The notes under the pieces: generated by a model
What the model saw: the letters and a program-made list of their open reading frames with translations, nothing else
What the model was told of the DNA's origin: nothing
Database searches by the model: none
Part shown: positions 11,301 to 21,519 of the stretch, in pieces
How the letters are laid out: every line of letters starts with the position of its first letter
Position numbering within the stretch: position 1 is the first letter of the stretch
Program-made: the position numbers and the translations under genes
Source of the DNA: Strongyloides papillosus
Lineage: Eukaryota; Nematoda; Chromadorea; Rhabditida; Strongyloididae
Assembly: GCA_005656395.1 (NCBI GenBank)
Contig: SRSI01000047.1
Location: forward strand, 1 to 64,000
Reading direction: 5' to 3'
Length of the DNA: 64,000 nucleotides

Positions 11301-13239
11301 CAATTTCATTAACCATTATTCTACCAGGTCCAATATCAAAAGAGTGACGAGCATAAGCTAATGGATATTTTAATTTCAGATCTGTGACAAATTTATCAAT
11401 ATTAATATTAGTATCTTGATCACTTAATATTACATTAGATATATTATTATCATCTTTCACTAAGTCTGTTGGTTTTTCATTCACAATAATCTTTCCTGTT
11501 TGCAGATCAATAACAGCCATCATTCGTTTCAGTACATTAGTTCCTATAATTGCATCATAACTATCGTTCTTGAAATCATCTTTTGCAGCATAAACATTTT
11601 CATTAATAATAAACTTCTCTTTTTGAATTTGAATCGTAATTGGAGTACTAATTTTCAGAGCTGTATTATCAGACTGAAATGTTGAGATATTTCTTTCCTC
11701 ACAAGTAGTTAATCCAAGTTTATCTTTTAACTTATTATTAATAATAACACAATTTGAGCCAGTATCTATCAGAGCTATCACATTTAATCCATTTAACTTT
11801 ACTACAGCACCTATAAGATTATCCTTGACATTTATCTTTCTCAGGATATCACGAAAGGAATGGTTCTGTGGTAATGGTGGACTTTCATCAATAGTTTCGT
11901 CCTTTTGAACTTCATAGTTATCACATACTTCATTATTAATAACATCATTTTTCATTTCATCTTTATTTATCAGATCTGTCTTAACATCTTTTGGTACAAT
12001 TTCAATGTTATTACTTTGTGGATCATTAACTTCCATGTTATTTGACTGAGCTTTTAACTTATTCTTAGAATTTCTACATGTAGCAGTGGAATGATTGTTC
12101 ATTTTACAATATGAGCAGTAGAGATTATTTTGATGAGATTTTTGGTGTTGATAAGGTTTTATATTTCTGTTATCAGATCTGTGATTATAAGACTTAAGAA
12201 TTGAATGTCCTCTAGCCTTATCCTTCTCAGCACGCAGTTCTTGAAACCATAATGTCTTAGCAGCAGCAAGTCCCTCATCTAACGTATTCATTGGTTTGCA
12301 AAAGTAGTTTCCTTGGATTGCAGATGGCAGAACTTTACTAAGATACTTGATTTTCACCTCATTTTTCCTTTCTCTACTATCAGATGGGAACATGATATCA
12401 ATGTAATTGTCGATTTTTCGTGCAACATTATCCAGATCATCAGCTCTTGTTACTCTTCTTGCTATAAGCAGATCTAATTCATCAGAGGCAGCTTGTATAG
12501 TTAATCCTCCGTTAAAGTTTCTTCTAAGATATTGGGCGAGTCTCAAGTATGAAGATGAGATAGATGGATCATCATAGACTTCTTGCAGAACTTTATTGTC
12601 CAGTAACAATATAAGTGTATCAAGTTTGTCTATTTCAGAAATTCTATTCATTCGACAGTAGCTATTGAACTTAATTTCCCATTTAGCAAAATTATCCTTA
12701 ACATTAAACTTTTCAGGCATAACAGAACTGTGACGATCATTTGAATATATCATTCTATTTCTATGAACATTAAGCATATCCAGATCTTCTCTATTATTAA
12801 CTATAGGCATTTCATCATTAACATTTTTGGTGACAGTATTTTCAATTTGATTTGTAGGTATGACATTGGTGACACAAGGTGGTTGTATGACTTGTGGTGG
12901 TGGTTGAGTGACACAAGTAGGTTGGTTAACTTGTGGTAAGACAGCTGGTAGATAATTATTGATCGCATTACGGATCATCTCATTTATGACATTTTGCAAT
13001 TGCCCCATATCGATTCCATTTGGCTGTGTAGGCGGATGGTTCTGGGTTGTAAGATTTCCATTAGTTGGAGTTTCCGGATTGATTTGACCACCATTGAGGA
13101 TGGGTGGATCAGTAGTATTACTCATGTTGAGCAGAACTTCTGAGTTAGCGCTTTGTTGAATATTTTCGAAGATTTGACTAACAGTCAGATTTTCTTCTGT
13201 TGTAGTGATTGGGTTGGTAGAACGAGTTCTTCTTCTCAT
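8374..13239 (-). CDS. gag-pol polyprotein, Ty3/gypsy type, with AT-hooks
   Basis: This 1621-residue frame encodes all retrotransposon enzymes. In order: a gag region with a CCHC zinc knuckle (C375, C378, H383, C388); aspartic protease (IDTGS, D492); reverse transcriptase with YCDD at 810-813; RNase H (TTDAS, D961; SDHKPL, D1027); a linker holding three AT-hook motifs (RGRP at about 1104, 1137 and 1158); integrase with a zinc-binding H1292/H1297/C1327/C1330 and the catalytic D1358, D1419 and E1455 (DX35E); and a C-terminal GPYPVV region. Gag and pol are in a single frame with no visible frameshift. The start ATG at 13237-13239 lies just inside the primer-binding site. No key residue appears lost. 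The AT-hook linker is not part of the standard architecture. Confidence 0.95.
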   Translation of the reverse strand: MRRRTRSTNPITTTEENLTVSQIFENIQQSANSEVLLNMSNTTDPPILNGGQINPETPTNGNLTTQNHPPTQPNGIDMGQLQNVINEMIRNAINNYLPAVLPQVNQPTCVTQPPPQVIQPPCVTNVIPTNQIENTVTKNVNDEMPIVNNREDLDMLNVHRNRMIYSNDRHSSVMPEKFNVKDNFAKWEIKFNSYCRMNRISEIDKLDTLILLLDNKVLQEVYDDPSISSSYLRLAQYLRRNFNGGLTIQAASDELDLLIARRVTRADDLDNVARKIDNYIDIMFPSDSRERKNEVKIKYLSKVLPSAIQGNYFCKPMNTLDEGLAAAKTLWFQELRAEKDKARGHSILKSYNHRSDNRNIKPYQHQKSHQNNLYCSYCKMNNHSTATCRNSKNKLKAQSNNMEVNDPQSNNIEIVPKDVKTDLINKDEMKNDVINNEVCDNYEVQKDETIDESPPLPQNHSFRDILRKINVKDNLIGAVVKLNGLNVIALIDTGSNCVIINNKLKDKLGLTTCEERNISTFQSDNTALKISTPITIQIQKEKFIINENVYAAKDDFKNDSYDAIIGTNVLKRMMAVIDLQTGKIIVNEKPTDLVKDDNNISNVILSDQDTNINIDKFVTDLKLKYPLAYARHSFDIGPGRIMVNEIEVYNNKEMIKAPYYSVPIHEKESVSNLLQTWIDNGLLERSESNCLHPIMLLTKDGKRDDLESCRFIADLRQVNSITKSVNYNTPKIQELLQSLQSFSFITKIDLKSAFFQLSLPPKSRQLYGIRTPIGNLQFKRLPQGGKVSSAIFQRTMEETFYKLRKNCLIYCDDILLFSNGTIQDHEQLINQFMKIANEKELKVSLEKSVFFAREAKFLGYHITSSGTRPDSTNVDNILKRELSKRKKQLISFLQALNYFRHVIPNFSRTASCLYELSAGRDCAITMNEQQLECYHALRQQLMNAPLMYHPIHGIPFTLTTDASNHTIGAILSQNQNGSEVPLAFYSCRLTKTKRARSPTFLELYAIAKSLQHFKYLLSSAEITIRSDHKPLLHLSTSNSDKKYMELLETINQFNVKWSYIPGKSNFVADWLSRLCNENSPSPSTNTVLDTSNVASSNEIVKRQRGRPRKCQRLNSSVENLKNVKGNTIQPVDIKRRRGRPVKNISKLSNSAITITRKRGRPRKCSHKSDNITDLTSNFDKNVDTDEKVLPLSSDVNSKPIDDTTIQSSDDDLTFVDAATEIISMIDLTKLDLVKLQSEDVKCQNALSSGKLDNHVCYKDKNGLIKVKIGKEETTDLIVIPESAADTIFKLSHDFNGHFSFLKTKENINKSCYISGLAKKLENYLKNCHHCKIRNTVMSQQGPTKTILPANVMEELSMDFLGPLKVLGSKKQKFILNVIDTGSRFVFPIPTQTQQHEEIMYHLMNDIFLKFGFPRKIRCDNAQNFKANSLKELLSRLNIQLEYSTPQYSKSNSICERYLRTLQAGVNKLISMTGRDWDCYIPYLAYAYNTNIIRSFNMSPFQLMFARSPTTALDLFLRGFDITLHDRELDIYEMMEHAQVTRDIANERHLQERLYVNNGDKNKEFKTYVKNDLIYVKNKMRKGKFDNVYDGPYPVVTDLGSKIKYKAASGRILTSSKTNLRS

Positions 13240-13241
13240 AG

Positions 13242-13260
13242 GTTTGATCCAGAAGATCCA
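13242..13260 (-). promoter_or_regulatory. primer-binding site
   Basis: On the - strand this begins TGGATCTTCTGG directly after the 5' LTR. The TGG start fits pairing with the CCA end of a tRNA; I cannot say which tRNA. Confidence 0.65.
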
Positions 13261-13583
13261 GTAAAAATTTAATAAGTTGTTGCTGGCGTCAATTCCTATT
13301 AAAACAAAAACTCAGATCTGTTTAAATTTTATTTATTAACTAAAAGTAAAGTATTTATATGGCCACCTTGAGAGAGACACAATTCAATATTAAACAAAGA
13401 CAATATTATATTTACACAATACAAGTAGTTAAATTTTTAACAATATAAATATAAGATCTCCAAATTTACAACTTAGATAACTAATATTTTAAAATAAATA
13501 AAAACCTTGGGATTGGTTCATTAAACCTTATTCCAAAATTACAAAAACCAGAACTTCTACTTTAGATATGGATATATCTTATT
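13261..13583 (-). repeat. 5' LTR of the gypsy element
   Basis: This 323-bp copy is the upstream LTR for the - strand element. It differs from the left copy by scattered substitutions and lacks a 12-13 bp segment present near 8265. Its end next to the gag start is shared in sequence with the LTR at 33718, so the two families are related. Confidence 0.9.
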
Positions 13584-14582
13584 AATATATGATAATTCAA
13601 ATTACAGAATCATATTAATAAAGATACTGTGATATGTTCATAAATACTTATTATAAAAGCATTTTTAATTTCCATAACAATAGATTCCAATCTTATAATT
13701 TGCAATGATTGTAGAATGCAATTTAAGTTTTAAGATAAAAATAATATCATACAAAAACAGTAACTTATTTTAATAACTTTTAAATTATTATTTTATTTTT
13801 CATGAACGAAATATTTGCAATAAAATTAACAGTAAGGAAACAAAATTTAATTTTATTAGGAGGAACAAATTTACTAAATTTCATAAAGATATTATTTTTT
13901 GTATCTAGAATTGTTTAATTTTTAAAATAAAGTTTAGAATTACATTTAGTAAGGTATCAATTATTCCTGTAACTTCAAAAAAATTTCTATGTATATACAT
14001 TATGGCTCAAAAATTCTCACTAATGGAATAAAATATTGTACATGTTTGTATATTTCTCAACAAAAAAATCTAGTTTTTTTTATCAAGACTCTAGCGGAAC
14101 ACATTATAAAACTTAATTTTCGGAACATATTTTTGATGTAACATTTTTTTACTTAACAAGGAAGTTTTTATTATATTTAATTACACTTTTTTATCAACGT
14201 ATAATTTTTGCAAAACATTCTTGATCAAACAGAACAATTAATATTTTGCAAAATAATTGTAGGAAATAAAATCAATAGAGAGTAGATATTTTATTAGAAT
14301 ATTAATTATTTAAATAGTGAAATACTTTTTTATATTTATTTGATATTTAATATCTTTTTTTCAAAATGAAATGTTCATAATAAAAATTAAACTTGGCGTC
14401 ATTTATTAACTATTGCTTTCACTTAAAAAAAGTAATAAATTTCACTATTTTTGGTATAGAATATAATTTACAGAAAGAGCTCTATGTAATTATTAAAATA
14501 TTTGCTAAAGATAGTTTAAAAATTAATTTAAATGTTTATGTATACTTTTATTTTTAAAACATTTTTACAAAAATTTCCTCAT
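13584..14582. other. intergenic; part duplicated at about 40740-41080
   Basis: I see no gene. The stretch 13590-13990 is similar over several hundred bases to 40740-41080 (shared blocks near AATACTTATTATAA and TTTTATTAGG), so an old segment upstream of the CAP gene was copied about 27 kb away. Confidence 0.5.
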
Positions 14583-14590
14583 TATAAATA
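14583..14590 (+). promoter_or_regulatory. TATA box of the CAP gene
   Basis: TATAAATA lies 42 bp upstream of the ATG at 14625, matching the spacing seen at the other secreted-protein genes. Confidence 0.6.
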
Positions 14591-14624
14591 GTATTAAATT
14601 ACTAACATTTATTTCATTAACAAA

Positions 14625-15685
14625 ATGCTATCGTTAAATTATATATTTTTTATTTTGCTAATTTTAATTAATTTAACTAACCAAATTCTAATAGTTCCAT
14701 ACTATATAAAAACTAACGGTTTTGAATCATTATTTAAATACAATGGAAGATACTACGGGAGTATGAGAGAAATGGCACAAACAATTTTAAAACACCAGCA
14801 AATAAAGAACGTTAGGGAAGTTTATGTATGTAATATGGGTTTTAAAAGAGGTAAAGAATTTATAAAAACTGAAGTAAAAACTGCTGAAAGCATACTACCA
14901 TTTATTGATTCAAGATATCAATCATCTACATTCGATTTAAAAGAATATGAATTAACACACAACGGTGTGTACTATTGTGGTAAAACAGTTAACAAAAATT
15001 TAGAGCTCGTTTTTCAAGTTGCAAAGGTATCAAAATGTCATATTAAAATTAATGCACCCAGTACTCGACCAATGCAAAAACCTTGTGTGGTTAAACCAAT
15101 AACTCCGCCAAAGTCTTTCTGCATTAGTACAGCACATGGGTGTATGCATTACAAATATAACAAGGCATTTCACTATATATGGAATGAAATTTGGTCCACT
15201 TGTAGTAAAAATCTTAGAAAAGGTTTTACTAAAATGATGAAAGCAAAGGCAAGTTGATTTTTGATATTTATATAATTATTTTATAGTATACAGCTGAAAT
15301 AAACCGCTATAGAAGATTTTGTGGAAAAACGAATCTTTTTATTCATAAAAAGTTAAGTGATTTAGCACAACGTTGTGCTAACTCAATGATGAGCTATCAA
15401 AAATCAAGAAAAGATATGACACAAAGATTAACTAGTAATTTACACACACAATATGGTGAATTAAGAGCTTATGTTAGTCGTGGTCAAAGTATGCTTTTAA
15501 TGTATATTCTATTTGGTGATGCTTGGACCCACAATTCAAATTTTGACCGATCATCAGAAAGAAAATGGGAAATGGCGCAATTAATGGATAAAAAAACAAA
15601 ATATGCTGGAATTGGCATGTCAAGTAGCCAAAATGATGTCTTTGTTTGTATTACGTTTTCTCAAATTTCACCTTATACAGAATAA
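14625..15685 (+). CDS. CAP/SCP-TAPS family secreted protein (two exons)
   Basis: Exon 1 is 14625-15252 and exon 2 is 15294-15685; a 41-nt intron (GTTGAT ... TATACAG) restores one frame of 339 residues. The upstream AG at 15286 gives a stop, so the later acceptor is used. A signal peptide covers about residues 1-21, followed by an N-terminal region with a tyrosine-rich YNGRYYGSMREM motif and IWNEIWSTC, both typical of Strongyloides CAP proteins. The CAP domain starts near EINRYRRFCGKTNL and includes LAQRCANSM and the C-terminal KYAGIG...FVCITFS strand. CAP proteins are secreted and are expanded in parasitic nematodes. The domain is short and the usual cavity histidines and glutamates are not evident, so it may have lost the classical metal site. 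A decayed partial copy follows at 16888. Confidence 0.82.
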
Positions 15686-16887
15686 TATTTGTGAGGAAAT
15701 ATATAAGACTATAATTATTCAAAAAAATAAATGTAATTTATAGGGAAACATTGTTTTGGAAACTCTAGAGAATGCTTTTTCTTGGAAAAAATTTTAATTA
15801 TATAAAAAAATATTATGTACACTTTATAATGAATATAATTTTATATCATAAATTTATTTAAATTATTGATAAGAAAATTTTTATGTTTAATCTAACATTT
15901 TTCTAATTGTATTTCCTTCAAATTTGTTGATTTAAAAATTTATATCATCCACTATTTATTTAAGTGTTCAGATTTAGACTAAAAATAATTTAATTTGTAA
16001 AATAAAGCTTCCAATTATATTTTAAAACATATAAAATGTTTTATGAGTTTTCCAACATGTTCTTCAGTTCCTTAAACTAAAAATATAAAGAATTTGATGT
16101 TTTGATTTCAATTTTTAGTAATATTTTTTTAATAAAATTTAATTTTCCATAACCAATAAAGCTTGGTTGTCAAATTACAGTAACTTTTTCAAAGCACGTT
16201 ATTGATCAACCATTATTTTTAATATTTTATTTTGCAACTGGGGCGTTATGGTGCGTGTGTAGCGGTGTGTTGATGAATTATTTTATTTATAACAAAAGTA
16301 GAGTAAACAATAATAGTGAGGAAATATATTAATATTATATTATAACGGCATCTTACAGGAAACTACAGAGAACTATCTTGAGAGAACTAACTAGGAACTG
16401 TCTTCTAATTAATATCTTTTTCTTTTTATACCCCTTATTTTATGGGCGTACTTTATTTATTTCACGGTGTTAGTATAGTTTTATTATGGTAACAATTTCG
16501 GAGGCTTCAAATTATAATTAAATAGAATGAAATATTAAAAGATATCTATTATATAGAAATACCTGTTATTAAAATAATAAAAAAATTTAACTAAATGCTT
16601 TTTATTTTAGTTTACAAGAATTTTGTATTGATTAAATATTTAAAATTCATTTAACAGTTTATAATAATTATTTTCATGTAGAAAGAGTTGAAATATTTAA
16701 ATTTTTCTTTCAAATTAAATAATTTTCAAAAAATTTAATAATATGTTATATTTCCAAATGAAATATTTATATTGATATGCTAAAAATAAATTAAAATGTT
16801 TACTTATGTTTTGGATTTTTGAATACTTTTTATATACTTTTTCAATTATGAAAATACTCAAATGATTATCATCAAATTTACTATGAA
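15686..16887. other. intergenic; repeat-like segment at about 16240-16510
   Basis: There is no gene. The part around 16240-16510 is less AT-rich than its surroundings and contains three imperfect GAGAACTA-type repeats. It could be a solo LTR, but I could not define ends or a target duplication. About 45 bp of it resembles sequence flanking the mariner at 4875. Confidence 0.3.
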
Positions 16888-17095
16888 AATGTTATTATCA
16901 TGATATAAAGCAATTTTATTCTTGCTAACTCTAATTAATTTAACTATTAAGGTAATAATAGTTTCTTTGTACATAACAAGATTACGTGATTCAACTTTAA
17001 TATTTAATGTATCATTTATCTTTAATGAATTTTTGCCGACATGCACACAAAAAAAAGACACAGGTTTGTATAAAGTGTAACAAATTTGTCTCACC
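16888..17095 (+). pseudogene. 5' fragment of a CAP-family gene
   Basis: From the ATG at 16888 the DNA aligns by eye with the signal-peptide part of the CAP gene at 14625 (shared CTAATTAATTTAACTA and TAATAGTT blocks), and the region before it also resembles the promoter side of that gene. The reading frame has an early TGA after four codons and no recognisable CAP domain follows. It is best read as a truncated duplicate. The - strand ORF over the same bases is a chance frame. Confidence 0.6.
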
Positions 17096-17608
17096 TAAAA
17101 AAATTTGAATTTTCTTGATTTGCGACCAAATTTTATCGCAATATTTTGTATATGAAAATTAAAGCAATAATTATAAAATCATTTAAATAAATTGTTATTT
17201 TTTATAATATTTTTTTATTTTAAAACACAAGTTGTTATCTACTCCACATTTTGAATTACGAAATTAGTATTTAATTTTATGTAACCAGCCTTAGACCCGC
17301 CTTCGGCAGGTCATAGCTGGTCCGCAAAGCAAAATTTTTATTAAAGCATTTTTATACTAAAATTGTTAATCAAAGTATGTGTATAAAAAAAATGTTTCAG
17401 TAAATTAAACATTTCTGGAGAAAGAAGATAACCCAAAATACATTGTTAAAATATATGAAATATTTCTAAGTTTGAGAATCATTTCATAACGTTTACATTT
17501 ATCCAAACTGTTTAGTTAAATAGAATATCCACTTAACAAAAAGAATCTTATTTATATCCAAAAGGTGAATAAAAATTAAAATTAGAATCATATTAAGTAA
17601 CAATTTAA
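17096..17608. other. intergenic with a GC-rich hairpin
   Basis: There is no gene. The only notable structure is the hairpin at 17284-17321, listed separately. Confidence 0.5.
17284..17321. other. GC-rich hairpin with CTTCGG loop
   Basis: ACCAGC at 17284-17289 pairs with GCTGGT at 17316-17321. Inside, further pairs close on GCC-TTC-GGC, which as RNA would form the very stable C(UUCG)G type of loop. At about 60% GC it stands out from DNA of about 20% GC. It could be part of a structured RNA or a transposon end. No function can be assigned. Confidence 0.45.
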
Positions 17609-17972
17609 CCTTTTCACGCCCGGATGACGCGTATACGCGTCATAAACAAAAATGTAAATGTACTGTGGTAATTTGTACATAAGAGAGAATATTTTGGAAT
17701 AAAGTTTTTTTTAGTAATTTCAAATATTTAAATTAAAAAAAAAGAGGAAAAAAAAAGAAATTAAAATAATAAAAGTAAATTAAAAATAAATTTTTTAAAA
17801 ATTTAAAAAAATTGTACATTTAGCTTCATTTTATTTTTTATATATTAATTTCTACTAAAGAAACATGTCACCAATTTTTTGTTAACCATTTATTCTATGT
17901 AAAAGTTTTCTTTCTCTTTTACACACAGAAAAGTGCGTAATACAAAGAGAAAAATCTCCGGGCGTGAAAGGT
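17609..17972. mobile_element. piggyBac-like MITE
   Basis: The element is about 364 bp with inverted ends CCTTTTCACGCCCGGA (left) and CCTTTCACGCCCGGA (right, reverse complement), flanked by TTAA at 17605-17608 and 17973-17976. TTAA targets and CCYTTT-type ends with a nearby ATGACGCG palindrome are hallmarks of piggyBac-family elements. There is no transposase. A perfect 20-bp palindrome lies at 17624-17643. Confidence 0.8.
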
Positions 17973-18414
17973 TTAAGTGATTATTCATAATATTTTTGAA
18001 ATTGGTATAAACAATTTAATATCATTGCTCTATTAACTACATATTCACTTTTATTTTACAAATATATAAATGAAAAAATATCAAAGAAATTAGTATCTAG
18101 AAATAACTTCTGTCGTTTTTAATCTACAAATTTCGTTATAGTTTCCATATTTTTTGCCAGTCTTTATTATATGTACTAAATTTAATTTTTTTTTCTTTAA
18201 ACAACTTTGATAAAGTTATAACATTAGAAAATTTTAATGTTTACTAAAAAAATGGTTATAACTTAGTAAAAATTTTATTAGAATGAAACTGAGGTTATAA
18301 CAATATAAAAAGAATGATAATTAATAATTCCAATGACAGGTGAACAGGCAATCAGGATAGGACTCATTGAGCTAACAATCCGTTCAGGATTCATCCATTC
18401 TTACTAAATTTTTG

Positions 18415-20290
18415 GTCCATAATTTGATTTATCCCTAATTAATCTTTTAAATATTCAGTTTCTCTCTCAATTTCATACTCGTACATTCTAAATAAATCAT
18501 AAAACATAAAATTTTAATTCTTTTTACAAAAGTTATTTGAAAGAGAAAAACTATACCAAAAAGTAATATTTTTTAACATAACTTGGTCAAATGTGGACTA
18601 AAAGTTTTGCGACTTATCTTTCCATTTATGTTAGGAAAAAATACACCTGATGGCTGATTTAATCATAATAAATGATCTAGTTTAAAAAAAGTTATATCTG
18701 GAACAAAATAGACTTTTGCAAATAGAAAAAAGCAAGAAAAATGACACTAAAATTGGTATAAATCGTCTTCTTTGTAAGCTGTAAACTTCTCAATGGTCTC
18801 ATTTTTGGCGTTAGACTTTAATTTATATAAAAGAAAGCATGCCTACTTAATTTTATAAAGTTTCCATTAAGTAATAGCTATTTAACTTTTTATTTTTTAC
18901 TAAAAAAGTAGTCGTCACTTATTGACCCATAACTTGGACGATTCTTTACCAATCTTAATACTGGTGTGTTTCCCCTTCAATTCCTGACTCGTACCTTCAA
19001 AAAAGTCATAAGTCATAACATTTCACTTACTTTCACAAAAATTTTTTTAAAGACATAACTACACAAAAAAACGACTAAAAAGATGGTGTTTTTTAAAAAT
19101 AACATGGCCTATTATGAACCAATATTTTCAAAGACCGTTTTCCCCACTAAGATAAAAAAAGTACATCTTATGACTATTTAATCATAAAAATTGACCAAGT
19201 TTGAAGAAAGTTATGTTAATCACAAAATTAATTTTTGTGAAAAAGATGAAGAAAAAGTGGAATTATTGACACCTAAATAAGTATAACTCTCTATGTTGTT
19301 AATGAATATAATTCGTTGTTGTTTTATTTTTTAAGTTAGACATAGATCTATATGAAACTTTGGATTTATTTATTTTAAACAACTTGTCATCTAGAATATA
19401 GCATTTAAAAATTTTTATTTTTATTTAAAAAATAGTGACTATTCTTGGGTCTATAACTTGGCTAGTTTTTCATATATTTCTATCGAATTATGTTTCCCCA
19501 AAATTGCAGATTTAAATCTGTTTAATGATTAAAAAAACGATTTATTTCATTGACTTTGAAGAAAGTTATTCTCTGCACAAAACTATGCAAAAAATTGTCT
19601 AAAAAAGTGGTTTTTTCAAAAATAACTTGGTCAATCTTGGACGAAAAGTTTTGAAAGTTACATTCCCCACTAAGTTGAAAAAAAATACATTAAATGACTA
19701 CTTGACCATAAAAATTAATTAAGTTTCAGGAAAGTTATGCTGAAGACAAAATTGATTTTTGTGAAAAAAATGATAAAAAGTTAAAATGTTGGCATAAAAA
19801 TTAACATAACTTCTTTCGTTGTCAAGCTATAAACTTCGTTAGAGTCTTATTTTTTTAGTTAGACATAGATCTATAAATCAAATATTATTTTATTTGTTTT
19901 TATCAAGTTATGATTAAGTTATAGCTATTTAACTTTTAAATCTTTTTTTCAAAATGGCCATCACTCTTTGGACCATAACTCAGCCAACTATTAATCAACC
20001 TCAAATTATTATGTTTCCGAACTATTGTGCAACTGTATCTTTTAAATGATATACTAATCAAATTATTTTATTAGCTTTGAAGAAAGTTATCCTCTGAACA
20101 AAACCATACTAAAAAGGGGTCAAAAAAAGATGTTTTTCAAAAATAACTTGGTCAAATTTTGGCTAAAAATTTTTGAAACTGATTCAGCCTCTCTAGTTAG
20201 AAAAAAAACACATCTTCTGGCTATTTACTCGTAAAAATCGGTTAAGTTTGGGAAGAGTTATGAGAGAGACAAATTTTTCTTCCTTATTCC
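18415..20290. repeat. tandem satellite, unit ~521 bp made of three ~174-bp monomers
   Basis: The motif ACTTGGTCAA (or a close variant) recurs at 18581, 19102, 19625 and 20146, a spacing of 521-523 bp. Within each unit a related motif (ATAACT...) recurs at about 18931, 19101, 19285, 19455, 19624, 19808, 19977 and 20145, in intervals of about 168-170 and 184. The array therefore has about 3.6 higher-order units of three diverged monomers. There is no coding potential. Neighbouring monomers are more diverged from each other than the equivalents one unit apart. Confidence 0.85.
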
Positions 20291-21519
20291 TTTTTGTTAT
20301 AGAAATTATAAACGTTTTTATAATAGGCATTTATTAACATATTATAATAACTTTTATACATGTTTCAATCGTTTGATCATTGTAAAGTATTAAAATTTTA
20401 TTTAATTGTTTATACTCCTACAATATATAAACATTATGATTAGATTAACTTAACATTCAACTTAATTAATATAAACGATATGATTATTAATAATTTAACT
20501 CTTAACACATGATATAAAATATAACTTAAATAATATACTAATTTTGATTACATCTCGACCAAAATCTATTTAGTTATTTTGGTATTTTGATTATTACATC
20601 TTATTTGTAAGATACATTATCTTACTAAATTATACTCATCTTATGGATAACTCTTTTATGATATCTTACCAGATCATCTTCAAAAATCAAACTCATGGAA
20701 AGTTAAAAAACATTATGCATTTTTTTAAAAGCACAAAAAGACTTTTAGATATTTTAATTTTAAAAAAAGAGAAAATACTAAAATATACTTTTAATAAATA
20801 ATACTTTGTGCTACTAAATAACTTTTGTTTTTCGTTGTTATTGTTTTGAAATTTATAAATTTCTAAACTTATTATTGATAATAGATTGTTTAAAAAAATG
20901 ATCTTTGTTAAAACATTCACAACTTTACATGAAATTAACTTCTAATAACATACTTCTTAATATATTGTAAAAAAAAGATAGGTTCAAAGAGGAAGATAAT
21001 ATCACAAAAAATACCAAGATTAAATAAAAGATACATTTTTTCAAATTATCGAGCCTATATATTTTTGTAAAAAAAGAAAATTCATACTAGAACTTAATAT
21101 TTTGTGACATTTATATTATTTTATTGTCAGATGATTTTTTTAAAATTTGAAAAAATTTAATTTTTTTAAAAGATGAAACATTTTATTTAGTCAAGATTTG
21201 TTTAAATTTATCCCTTTTTTTGCGTGAGGTATGCTCTTCAACAGCAGTTTTATATCGTTTTTTAGATAAAAATTTATTTCAGATGAATATTTTAAAATTG
21301 CAGTCGATAACTTGTCAATAATTTTTATGCAAAACTTTTGTACATTTTATAAAATAATTGTTTATTTAATAATTCTCTTATATTAAAATATATTTTTTAA
21401 TAAAAATTAATAATTTAATTTTTAAAATATTTAAAATAGTGTGTTGTACAGTAACGAAATTAATATTAATGGTGAAAAAATATTAGTTTAATTTCTGATA
21501 AGAATAAATAATTTAAAAG
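20291..21519. other. intergenic; conserved upstream region of paralogue 2 from about 20960
   Basis: No gene is supported. The stretch 20960-21260 has a similar copy at 37280-37560, and 21300-21520 is similar to the regions before 2960 and 24751. These are parts of an old duplicated gene unit. Confidence 0.45.

Larger units (their letters stand above)
8029..13583 (-). mobile_element. complete Ty3/gypsy-type LTR retrotransposon
   Basis: The element has two LTRs (8029-8364 and 13261-13583), a primer-binding site beside the right LTR, a polypurine tract beside the left LTR and one uninterrupted gag-pol frame between them, all on the - strand. The order protease, reverse transcriptase, RNase H, integrase is that of Ty3/gypsy. 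The LTRs differ at roughly 15 positions plus a 12-13 bp indel, about 95% identity by eye. They do not start with TG or end with CA, and I could not find a target-site duplication. Confidence 0.93.

Noticed and set aside
11075..11685. Two + strand ORFs inside gag-pol
   Set aside because: They are shadows of the 1621-codon - strand frame.
16858..17094. 78-codon - strand ORF
   Set aside because: The + strand here resembles the CAP gene 5' end; the - strand frame is rich in Ile/Leu/Asn and has no features.
20693..20920. 75-codon - strand ORF
   Set aside because: It is low-complexity Phe/Lys/Asn sequence, as expected by chance in this composition.
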